The translations under genes were made by a program, and so were the position numbers. Below, one piece after another: positions 1-11,163 of a stretch of DNA of 64,000 bases. Source of the DNA: Eumeta japonica (lineage: Eukaryota > Arthropoda > Insecta > Lepidoptera > Psychidae); NCBI GenBank assembly GCA_005406025.1, contig BGZK01001474.1, positions 81,768-145,767 on the forward strand, written 5' to 3'. Below the pieces are notes generated by a model, which saw only the letters and a list, made by a program, of their open reading frames with translations, did no database searches and was not told the origin of the DNA. Position 1 is the stretch's first letter. Every line of letters starts with the position of its first letter.

Positions 1-1394
1 AATACCCATAACATGATTATAAGGTTTGCATCAAATTTCGGAATTATCACATATTCAGCAAAAATCTACCATTTTTGTAAATACGAAAAACAACTTTCTC
101 TAATTGCCACAAAATAATATCAAGAATGAAGTATGTATTAAAGTATAATGCTCTAAGCATTTTTTACAGGTGAGTAATATCAATTAAAATTTCAAATGTG
201 TGATCTGAAAACTACTTGTTACCTAAAATTATATAAGATTGATTTATAGACGAGAATCCACGAGTGTTTGATTACACGTCCCAAACCTTACGCCAAAGTA
301 AGATTTTAAGTGACAGATTCCCCACATTTATTTAAGGCAGGTGTCTCTAAATTAACCAAGCGAATCGAAATGAGTTTCGCTTTCTGGCGCGTAGTTTTTT
401 TTACTTAAATAAATATAAAATCACCGATCCCTTTTGGAACAGGTTTTCGGTGCTATTTTTAGTTTAGGTGTTTAAACTGATTAATAGAAATTGTGATGAT
501 GTTGTATGTATTTATTTTAATAATCTCAGATTGAAGTACTTAGATTATGTCGTACAAGTTCATTTTTGTATTACATTTCTTATTAATATTGATATTGGAA
601 TGTCTTATATTGATACGTTCTTAGAACCTCTTTCACCATATCCTTTCAAGCTAATATTTTAAATAAAATTTGCATTCCATTTCTTCCTTTTAACGGATTT
701 TTCGCCCGAACGATTGTTAAAAAGAAGACGTGCAATGTAAATTCTATTTTAAAAGTGTTTTTTTTTTTGTTAAATTTTAATATACAAGAAGACGGTGAAA
801 AAGGTTGTTAATAATTATAATATACACCAATTTTTTACATATTCAAAGAAGTAATGTAAAATCTATAAAATAACTAAACATATTACATTATTTAATCTTA
901 TCTAAAAATTATAATAAGCACTTAAACATAATTATTAAATAAATCTACGAGTAATTTTTTCAACAACTTCTTAAATTCCATATCACGAAGGAAAAAATAC
1001 GTAACCAGGAATCGTGATTTCATTTTGAGTAACAACAAAATACGTTTAGATACAAATACGACCCTAGGAACTCTATCACGTATAAGTGAATTCTTTTGTT
1101 TATTTAAATAAAGCATTTTTGTCATTTTCAACTTTAATTGTATTGAAACTCTTTTTATAAATTTCTTATGAATACTGATCGTTTTAATGTATGAAATTCA
1201 CAATCGAAAAATTGGTATTTAAGAATTGATTATTTTGATTTGATAAGTCTCAAAATGATTCCAGGTGTACTTTATTACAATGGATATTTACCGATATTAA
1301 TAATTAGTCCAATTAATTTTAGGAGAAATTGGTTTGTATTATGGATAGACAATAATTTACTTAACTACTAATGAACATATACATAATACGTTAG
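1..1394. other. AT-rich intergenic sequence
   Basis: No gene, RNA or recognisable repeat is seen. The short open frames at 468-662 and 922-1131 are low-complexity, AT-rich translations without a recognisable motif. Confidence 0.6.
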
Positions 1395-2376
1395 TTAATG
1401 TGCGCCATTTTCCATATTAATGGGCGTGTACTTAAGACCAGTGTCGTTGAGCACGGTGACGACCCAGGCGTCGGGCGGCAGCCGGCCCGAGCGCAGCAGG
1501 CGCACCGCCGCCGCCGCGTTGGCGCCGCTCGTGTACCCCACGAACAGGCCTCCTTCTCGCCCAGCAGCCGTTTGTACTCCACCGCCTCTTCATCAGTCAC
1601 CGCCATCGTGTCGTCCATGAGCTCGCGTTTGAACAAATTAGGCACACAGCCGTAGCCGGAACCCTGCAACATGTGCAGCGGCTTGGTGATGGGTACCCCG
1701 CGAATCGGCTCCGCTCCGCTCGGCTCTACTACGACGGCGACCACGTTTGGATTTTGTTCTTTGAGATAACGCGCCGTGCCCGTGAACGTGCCGGCCGTGC
1801 CCACCGTCGCCACGAAGCCGTCGACGCGACCGCCCGTCTGACGCCATATTTCAGGACCCGTCGTCTCGTAGTGGGCGAGGCTGTTGGAATCGTTGTTGAA
1901 CTGGTTAACGTAATAGGCGCCGGTGCGTTTCATCAGATCGATGCCCTGAGCTTCGGCGGCCTGCACATCGGCTAACGTCACGTTACCGTATGTGCCCTCG
2001 ACTTGCGGCACGCGCACACAGTTTGCGCCTAAAGCCTCCATGTGTATGGCCCGCTGCGCACTGTTACCCGCCGACATGGTGACCGTAAGCGGATGGCCGA
2101 GCACGGCACAAACAACGGCCAGCCCGCAGCCCTGATTACCGGACGTGACTTCGAGCACGGCTCCGCCGGGCCGTAGTTCGCCTGCGGCCCGCGCCCTCTT
2201 CACCATATAAAGCGACGAGCGATCTTTGATAGAAGCTCCCGGATTCATGAATTCGCACTTGGCGAGAAGCCTGCCGGGGCCGGGGTGAGGCGATCCAGCG
2301 CGACCAGGGGGGTGTTGCCGATCAGTTCAAGGGCGGATGCCTTTATGTCGGTGTCAGAGCCCTTTCGTGGAGCCAT
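1395..2376 (-). pseudogene. cysteine synthase / beta-cyanoalanine synthase-like gene, frameshifted copy
   Basis: A PLP-dependent fold-type II enzyme gene, homologous along its whole length to the intact gene at 8890-9867. Family members make cysteine from O-acetylserine or detoxify cyanide to beta-cyanoalanine. The start (ATG at 2374-2376) and stop (1395-1397) are set by alignment with the intact copy. The reading frame is broken twice. One base is missing near 2286, after about 30 codons, and one C is missing near 1549, where the intact copy has CCC and this one CC. The PLP lysine motif NPGASIKDR and the substrate loop TSGNQG remain. The phosphate loop reads GTAGT instead of GTGGS, and a usually conserved TMP is TMS. 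The longest open piece starts at an internal Met (2248) and lacks the N-terminus. The gene is intronless and much more GC-rich than its surroundings. Either it is a real pseudogene or the two indels are assembly errors. Confidence 0.85.
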
Positions 2377-5300
2377 TGCACAAATTCAAAATGAAATATA
2401 ACCTGAGAAAGATACGACTTTATTCTACTAGGCCTCGTGAGGTCGACCGTAGACTGATACGAGAGCATGGCGAAGGCGGTCCTTTAAATGTGAGTGTGCA
2501 CACGGGCACGCGGCCGCACGTCACTGTCCCGCGCGGGCCGTGCACAGTGAGCAGCTAATTTGTCGAGGCACCAATCCAAGTCTCAGCAAGGTCGAGAACT
2601 CGGCTAGTGACGTGTGATAAAGATAAAGTTATTTATCGATGCGACTACGTAACAGTTTCGTTTCATTTCAACCGAGATATTTTAAACAAGATTGGCAACT
2701 TCATTGTATAGACATATTTCGATTATTTATATTAAATAAATAAATAAGACGAATTTCATTAGGGTAGTAGCGACTAGTAAAACACATGAAAATGCAAATA
2801 ATTATCACCCCTCGAATGACCGCGTGATTACGTCACAAGTGGCAATACACCGGTCTTTAACATTATGTCATTTCGTTCCCGGTTGCTGTGATATTGCGGT
2901 TAGCGAATATTTAAAAAGTATCTTCTGCTGATCATATTACGGTTCACTTCGTCTCGATTGCTGCTTGTTTAGAATTCGCTGCACCATTTCCATCCGTCAT
3001 GGTATGCATATCAAATACGGCCGCAAGTTATATAAAATATGATCTATTTCTATACTAATAAAGTTCAAAAACGATACAACCGATATGCAGATTTAAGTCA
3101 TATGATCGTTACGTTTAGAAAAGTGTACCATGTCGATGTCGCGAGTTAGAGACCCACCAGATGTCATTGTAGAGCGAGGGCCTTTGTTAACAAATATGGG
3201 CACAATCGGGCACAATGCCCCGCATTATTTGCTCGCTTCGAGCCAGTTGAACGAGCCAAATGTCAGCCATTCGATAATTGGTCTATCTACTGTGAGCGGA
3301 TGGGATAAAATAGGCCCTGTGACGTCCGACTACGGGCGTTGAGTAGCAATTGATGTGGCAACTTTTATTGATAAATAATAGACGAAATTTCAATTGTATG
3401 TTATGTCATTTATTTTTATGAAATACGTGCAGACTCGATTACCATCATTTTTATTGCGACGTCATATAATAAACGAACCATTTAGGAACGCCATGAAGAG
3501 ATCCTTTTTAAGAGCAAAGCATCAACTTCTTATTAAGGTCAAATGTTAAAATTATAGATAATTAAATTTTTTAATCAGTCACAGAGAAATAATAATCTCG
3601 TAATTTTTATCGGTAATTTAGGAGATGACTTGATAATAATAGTTGTATTAAGTACAGTTGTTCGAACTAAAGAAAATTAAATTAGTATGCAACAAATGTG
3701 TCGGTTAGCAAATTTTTTGTAATTTTAACCATTGCTATAATATTTCGTCTAATGATCGCAAAAATACAATATAATCATCTCTATTCCATTAAAAAAAAAA
3801 AAATCAATCTGAAAATGTCAACACACCGTTATTATCTTTATAATGTCCCAGTAATTAGGCGACTTAGAGCTATCTCTAACAATAATAATGTGACGCCTAC
3901 TAAATATTACCTTTTCAAATTAATCGGCTTACATGTAAGATAAAAAAAAAACGGGTGATTGATATGATGGTAATTTTCGACCTGTAATGTTGTTCACGAT
4001 TATACAGCCAGGTTGAAAAATCTAGCCTACATTCTTAAATAATTTCACAAATACCGTCTTGCGTTCTTTCACGATGAATTTTTATCGATGTCGATATTAG
4101 CAACATGACCGGTTATTGACTTTGTGCCCTTGGTACACATTAGATAATTAATGAATATGCTGCGATCATATATGAATAAAATGTTGATTACTACAAGGTA
4201 AGTCAATGTCACTTTAAAATATTTTATTTTGTATTTTCTTGTATTATTAAGAAACACATATTGAGCGTGTATTTATCTAATTTACGTTTTGGCATGTTAT
4301 CTATTTTGTATTTTCTATAGGGACCGTGCACAAAATATAGAAGCAGCAAAAGATTTATATATCCAAGTAAATAAACAATAAATCACAGTCACAGTCTAGC
4401 ATTTTTGTTTTAACGATGTAAATCATAGATGCAAGTCATAAAAAAAAACAATTGTAATGTAATAGAAATAATAATTGTATACCGCCTCTTTGTCAATATA
4501 ATCGATATCGATAACGTTTGTGTACTACGCCAGCAAAACTTCAAGCTCTATTTATAACCTATCGTTAAAAGTCGATTGTTACATCACTCATCAACAACGT
4601 GTAAAATTACGAAGATTGTTGTTAATTTTTTAGCTCGTTTATTACGATGTTATTTATCTAATGATATTATTATCAGATTCACCTTAAAGTTTTGTGAATA
4701 ATGGCATTTCTGTTTTTAAAAATCAGCACTTGTCCAAAAGATTAGTTCAGTTCTTTGATTTGTAACTACGCGTGTGAACAGTAAGATCTTTTGTATTTAA
4801 TTAGATACCGTGGAGTATAATACATATACCTAAATTAATTGATCATTAAGACGTAAACAAACCTTATACGGTTAATGATTTTTGTTTAACAGACAATGAC
4901 AGCAATGTTTTTCAAGCTCTCCTTAAAACAAAAGAGTATTAAACACAATTCTTTATTTTATTTTTTATATATATAATATTTATTTTGTAAATAATATCCA
5001 CATTTTAATTATGTCATTTTTGCTTTTTTATATTTAAATCTCGACTAAGTCTTTTTTTTCATTTTGCACAACATATCTGAAATTAATTTTTAATGTATTT
5101 TAATGCTGTAATCCAAAGCTAATAGTTAGAAATATCGTTCAAAAACCGGACGATCTGTGTCGACTTCCCAAAGTTCATGTTTCCAATGCCAATGGCGATT
5201 GGTAAGGATTTTGAATCCTAAATGGAGCTTCCGTTAACTATTCAAGGAAATTAATAATTTAAGGAGCTAATTACTGTTGATTTTCAGACTCGCGCACAAG

Positions 5301-8300
5301 CAAATTTCAAAGGAACAGCTATTTATGACTTCGAATAGAAATCTGGTTTCTCTGATTCGACAAATGAAACGATATTTTTTGGTAAGCATTAGAAACCGTA
5401 TCAATTATTTTATATTTTTCTAGTTATGAGTTGGATCCTTATAAAGAAAATTTTACAACAGAATTTTCGAATTGAAAATTTCTTAAGCGATAACCATGCA
5501 CATTTTTTTGAAATTTAGGTCGACACCTTTCCGTTGATGCCATGTTTAACTGTAAAAAGTTACAAACACAATACATTCCTTGTTCTCTTAATCATATAGA
5601 ATAAGGCGAATCGTTCTGAAAGGCAAATAGCCCAAAAGAAACGAATAAAACAAGTACTGCTCGTACCTGCTATTATTAGCTTTAGCGCAATAACGTCCCC
5701 CTACAGCTTTCGCCCGCAGCTTCGCCCGCATGGACATATCATCAATTTGTACATCTTTTACATCGACGGATGACACTATGTCCGTCGTGATCTCGATCCC
5801 AGTCGCGCTCTAGTCTTAATCTTTAAAGGTGTAATGATATTAAAGTATGACGGGATTTAACACGATAAAGACATGAAATTCTAAATACAATTTCCTATAT
5901 TCAGTTACAGTTCCCATTTCAAGAGAGTTTTGCATAAAACGTGGCTTTTAAACGTTGTATTAAGATGAGAGATGCTCTGTGTTTTTTTTTAAGAGATGCT
6001 TCTAGCGATACACCTCTAGAGACCGTAGTGAATTCCGTGAATTCGTTTTTGAATGATACGCAAACGAAAAGACATATAAAAAACAGGCGAAAATTCTAAA
6101 AATTATTGTTTTGGTTTCCATCACGATTGTGATGACCACCCATATACGCTTCTCCTAAAAATTCTCCAAGTACAGACATCGATCAGTTACACGTACTTTC
6201 ATTGTGTATACTATAGATTTTTTTTTTGGATTATTCTTTATGTGATACCATACTAATGTATAGAAGGAAAAAGTGTCATCACTAATATTTGTTTTAAATC
6301 TATATTTTTTCTTATGAGATTGAATTACTAAATTAAATTTAATATAATCAGTATAATTTTACCTCACTATCACCGCGTAATACAGGTGTAACTAGCCTAT
6401 GTCGGATAAGAAAATAGTCCGAAACCATAATTCATTAAATAAATTATAACGTAACAGCAATTTTTTTATTTAATTTAATATTATGTTTAATTTTGTGGTT
6501 ATTATCACGACTATCATTATTGAAATCAGTTTAAATTAACGTCATCAAATGCACAACAGTGATTTCAACTTATCACAACAACACATACTTTGTAGTTGTT
6601 ACGTGATATAATACAATGTACGCTGTAATTTGTATGCACATGTTGATGTGACATTAAACAATGATCAACATATCTGACCCAATGAAAAACTTACAGTGTA
6701 AGTAAGCTATTAGCATTAAATGCATTTTTTTTTGTAATATTGTTATTTTGTAACCGCAAAACTATTTGAACTGGACTTACTTTTAGATAAATTTCAATGA
6801 TGTGTATAATATTTTTTTTACAGTTTTTACAATACAAGTTTTTTCAAGTCTAAATGTATCGCACTATCTAGTCGGTCGAGTCCTCACATTCTATTAACAT
6901 TATTGCTAATAGGACGAGAAGAAATATAAGTTGTACAATTGATCTTTCTTAAAATTGTGAACCATTCTGCTGTGCTGACCTTTTCTTCAACCTCTGTTTA
7001 ACTTAGCTTTCCACTGTCGATGCCCACATAACCTTCTTTTCAAATGTCGTTTCAAACGTCAATTTGATGCAAGGACCTAAGGAAGTTTTACAATTGCGTC
7101 TTAAAGGACATTGTTCTTTAAATTTAAATATTCGTAATAATCACAATTTTGCGATGCAATGCAAGTACCGTGCATATTACTGTTTTTGCGGTAGTGATGT
7201 CATTCTTCGTGATCAGCCAAGCGTATTGGATTACGATAACAGGATAATTTAAGGAGAATGCGTAGACTTCGATGCAGGTGTGTTAAATAACACAATGTGA
7301 TTTAGTATCTGTGTTTATTACATCAATAACATCTACAAAGAAACTAGTATATCTCTTATTAGTTACAATTTTTTATACACTTTGTAAACATCGCTATGGA
7401 ACTTACGTATCCGTTTTCTGAAGTCAAAATATAAACGTTGTTAGCAAATTTCACATTTCAATATGAACATCTAAAATTTGTCTATATCATACATTTGACT
7501 ATCGCGTGGGGGACAGTCATGCCGGTTCACAGTGCAAAATCAACTACGTCCTCTTCGACCTACAAATTAGAAAAAAATTAGAAGCAACACGTATGACGTA
7601 TCAATAACTCCACGATTTATTTCCGATTTTAGGATTTGCCGTTGGAAATTAAACAGTTGTCGCTAACGATTATAAATGTCTGAACTTGGTTTACGAATTT
7701 TCCAAAATCATAAGAAATAATATAGACATTCTTACACGTATAACGCGTGTCTGCGTGAGTGGCAGTATTAAAAATTATTTCCATCACAAGAAAACATTAC
7801 ACACGTATGCTGTTTCAAGTAAATATTAAGCTATTAGTAATTAATCATACACAAGGTAAAAATACAACTCATATAAAATAAATATAACCTAATGAACTTT
7901 GTTTTACTTAAGTCGTCTGTACCAAGTTATAATAGTTGACATTAGCAAAAAACTATATTAACTCATAATACGATTATTCTCAATCTTCATACTTTTTTTT
8001 TTTGTTATACAAAAATTAAATCTCGTGTAAAGTTTTATAATTTTTGTTTCGTTCAACATTCCAGTCTCATTTTAATAAGAAGGATTTTCTCTCAATTTCT
8101 TAGTAAAATATAGAATCGGCCTTTCTCCTTATGGTATTCATTTATAACGGTATTGCTATATTTTCGCATTATGTTACCTTCAAATTGTGTTTCACACAGT
8201 AATAAACATTTGATGTGTCCCTTTAAACAGCCAGATTAAAATCAAATAAAAGTTGAAACTAGTGCGAGTAGAAAGATTTTTGTAATTCACGTTTCATTTA

Positions 8301-8889
8301 TTTCGACATACTGTATCGAAAAAAAATCACATAGATAATAAAAATCTGATCGGGTATTATATATAACAGACGCTATTTTTGTGTTTAATTTTGGATTATA
8401 TTGTACTCTGTATTGCTTTTTGAGAAGATTCGATAATAATTTTAAATATAATATTCTGTGATAATATATTACAATATATAACAAAGTCGTATGTGCGTTA
8501 TCGTTGAAAACGATTCGGCAATAAAAGCCACTATCTTTTCTGAGATAGTAAAATATTTTTCCGTAGTTAGTTTTCAAGAATGAAATGTAGAATATTCTTA
8601 TACTGTTATTAGGTACAGCGACATCATTGTCATGTGATCGCAGAAATTCAATAAATGCCAAATTATACATCACATTATGTACCCAGGTTATGAATTTTTT
8701 TGTCTTTGTCAACAGCATGCAAGAGTATTATTATGATAGATATTGAAAATTTTACGATTATATTTGTATTTGCTGGTGCTTTAGTTGTAAGGTTGTTCTT
8801 TTCCCTAATTAATTTTTTAGATGTAATTTTTCCTTAGCTTGTCACAAAGTAATACACTATTAAAAATAATAACACAGTCGATATCATGA
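2377..8889. other. intergenic region between the two cysteine synthase-like genes
   Basis: About 6.5 kb of AT-rich DNA with no gene I can support. The open frame at 3130-3342 (70 codons) lies in a less AT-rich patch but shows no motif. The 143-codon minus frame at 8287-8718 is built from AT-rich codons (many Ile, Tyr, Asn, Leu), has no recognisable domain and lies in the 3' flank of the intact gene. It is probably chance. Confidence 0.5.
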
Positions 8890-9867
8890 TTATGAATTGC
8901 TCTCGTAGTTCATAACAGTAGGCGTATATTTGAGGCCGGAGTCGTTCAGCATGGTAACGACCCAGGCGTCGGGCGGCAGCCGGCCCGAGCGCAGCAGGCG
9001 CACCGCCGCCGCCGCGTTGGCGCCGCTCGTGTACCCCACGAACAGGCCCTCCTTCTCGCCCAGCAGCCGCTTGTACTCTACCGCTTCCTCGTCCGTCACC
9101 GCCATCGTGTCGTCCATGTACTGTGGCTGAAGTAGCGGTGGTACTACACCGTAGCCCGAGCCCTGCAACAGGTGTCGGGGCTTGGTGATAGGTTCGCCAC
9201 GAATGGGTTCTGAACCACTCGGTTCAACAACTATAGTGACGACACTAGGGTTGCACTCCTTGAGGTACTTCGACGTGCCCGCAAAAGAGCCTCCCGTCCC
9301 TACTACGGCCACGAAACCGTCGACGCGGCCGCCCGTCTGCCGCCAGATTTCGGGACCGGTCGTCTCGTAATGGGCGAGAGAGTTGGATTCGTTAGCGAGT
9401 TGATTCACGTAGTAGGCGCCGAGCCGGTCGACCAGCGTCAGCGCCTCCGCCGTCGCCGCCTCCACGTCGGCGTTAGTTACGCTGCCGTAGATGCCATCGA
9501 CTTGCGGCACGCGCACGCACTGAGCGCCCAGCGCTTCCATGTGTATGGCCCGTTGTATGCTGTTGCCGGCCGGCATCGTGATCGTCAGCGGATGTCCCAG
9601 GACGGCGCACACCACGGCCAGCCCGCAGCCTTGGTTTCCAGACGTCAGCTCGACAACGGGACCGCCGGGATTTAATTTACCTTCCTCCCGCGCCCGCCGA
9701 AGCATGTACAGCGAAGAGCGATCTTTCAGTGAAGCGCCGGGATTCATGAATTCGCACTTGGCGAGAAGCCGGCCTGGACCCGGGTGCAGCCGATCCAGCG
9801 CGACCAGCGGCGTGTTACCGATTAGCTCCAGGGCGGAAGCCTTTATATCGCTGGTTTGGGTATCCAT
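8890..9867 (-). CDS. cysteine synthase / beta-cyanoalanine synthase-like enzyme (horizontally acquired type)
   Basis: An intact, intronless 325-codon gene for a PLP-dependent beta-substituted alanine synthase. The family forms cysteine from O-acetylserine plus sulfide, or beta-cyanoalanine plus sulfide from cysteine and cyanide. In Lepidoptera and mites such genes are known to be of bacterial origin and linked to cyanide detoxification. Seen here: NPGASLKDR with the PLP lysine at about residue 48, the substrate loop TSGNQG at about 75-80, the PLP-phosphate loop GTGGSFAGT near mid-protein, and a conserved C-terminal NDSGLKY. The length matches cysteine synthase. I chose the ATG at 9865-9867 because the paralogue at 1395-2376 begins at the equivalent place. 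An in-frame Met at 9913-9915 would add 16 mostly hydrophobic residues. The gene is far more GC-rich than the flanks, and C/G third positions dominate. Enzyme preference (cysteine versus cyanoalanine) cannot be read from sequence. Confidence 0.9.
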   Translation of the reverse strand: MDTQTSDIKASALELIGNTPLVALDRLHPGPGRLLAKCEFMNPGASLKDRSSLYMLRRAREEGKLNPGGPVVELTSGNQGCGLAVVCAVLGHPLTITMPAGNSIQRAIHMEALGAQCVRVPQVDGIYGSVTNADVEAATAEALTLVDRLGAYYVNQLANESNSLAHYETTGPEIWRQTGGRVDGFVAVVGTGGSFAGTSKYLKECNPSVVTIVVEPSGSEPIRGEPITKPRHLLQGSGYGVVPPLLQPQYMDDTMAVTDEEAVEYKRLLGEKEGLFVGYTSGANAAAAVRLLRSGRLPPDAWVVTMLNDSGLKYTPTVMNYESNS

Positions 9868-10439
9868 TGGACTTAGAAATACAGATCGTGAACAAAATAA
9901 AACAACCACAAGCACTCGCGAAAAATATGGTCACTACGGAAAGAGATACGACGAGGATGCTCTTTTGAATGTGTGCAATTGCACGACTAATGCGCTAATT
10001 TCACTATCATGCATCGATAAGAGCTATCGCGGTACTGGCTGAAACCTACAAGGTCGTTAAGCAAGTCAGTGAAGTGGTCGTGTAGATTGATTACTATACA
10101 ATTATCTAGTAAAATGACAGGGCTCGGACTCATTAAGTTCCAGTCAATATTTCAATTAAAATCGACAATGAAATTGATGTGAAAAATAATAACACATATG
10201 TTAATATTATATGCAATCGAAATAACCTCAATTCTACGTATAATTTATTGTTTTTTTTTTTGAACACGAAATGATAATTAAGGTGACTATTTGCTACAAT
10301 CGGTGGTAGATACGAAGTATTTGAATTGTAGTGATTTATAAAAAATGCAAAAATATACTGAAAAAATAGTGAATGGAAGCCCTTAGTACCGATATAAAAT
10401 AAATATGAAGGTAAGAAATATTGGCTATTTTATATAACT
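9868..10439. other. 5' flank of the cysteine synthase-like gene
   Basis: It contains the possible upstream in-frame Met (9913-9915) and probable minus-strand promoter DNA, but I could not fix a TATA box or initiator. The rest is AT-rich and featureless. Confidence 0.35.
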
Positions 10440-10740
10440 TTATACAAAAAAATCTATAAAACGGTTAACCCTGCAAGCCATTACTAAACTTTCCGCTATG
10501 ATATTTATCGATGTGTTTTAAACTACATAAATTATAAATATTGTCTAAGACTTTTCGAGCTTTCCGATAGTTAAAGATGGTTAACCCTGCAGGCCACCTC
10601 TCGAACTTCTTACTACTTTCAAGGTCAATGTGCCAAAAAATAACGGACCATTAAATTATTGAATTTCTTAAGCTCAAAAGATAGATTTTAATGTTTTTTC
10701 AAGCTTTCCGAGAATAAAACATAGTTATTGTATCGTCTGA
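10440..10740. repeat. dispersed repeat, related to 29050-29330
   Basis: It shares a recognisable series of words with 29050-29330: an A-run followed by ATCTATAAAA, then a TTAACCCTGCAAGCCA-like motif, then TATGATATTTAYCGA. The CCCTGCAGGCCA motif occurs twice here, near 10465 and 10583, so a ~120-bp internal duplication is likely. Nature unknown. Confidence 0.5.
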
Positions 10741-10776
10741 GCTCATAATATCTATTTTTTTTTTATTTTTCGATTA

Positions 10777-10836
10777 CGTAAAGCAGATCAAATAACGTGT
10801 TCAATATTTTGAACACTTTATTTAATCTGCTTTACG
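10777..10836. repeat. 28-bp inverted repeat (hairpin)
   Basis: The left arm 10777-10804 and right arm 10809-10836 are reverse complements with two mismatches and a 4-base loop. It sits just outside the left end of the transposon that begins at 10901. Confidence 0.8.
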
Positions 10837-11163
10837 AACATTCGACGTGATTTTCTAAGGAGAAAAGAATGACCGAGTAACATATGAATCCATCAAAAAT
10901 AGGGATGTTGACTAATTTTTGGAATTGCTTTCATTTAACGGATTAACCCTATATATATACGAAAAAAATATTTTAATGAAAAAAATACGACAATTTAAAT
11001 AAAAAATACGGAAATAAAAATCATTTTCAAAATTCCCGCTTAAACGCGTCAAATGGTCACGTGACTAAAATCTACGTCACAAGCCGATAAACAAATCTCG
11101 CGTTCTGTCAAATAAGTTGATCCTTGTAGAGTTCTTACAAATAAGTTTAATAAAACCCATAAA

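Noticed and set aside
8287..8718. 143-codon gene on minus
   Set aside because: AT-driven amino-acid composition, no domain, no splice context and immediate 3' flank of another gene; most likely a chance open frame.
9370..10042. Plus-strand genes across the cysteine synthase-like gene
   Set aside because: Antisense shadows caused by GC-rich codon use of the real minus-strand gene; the same holds for 1398-1975 and 8930-9130.
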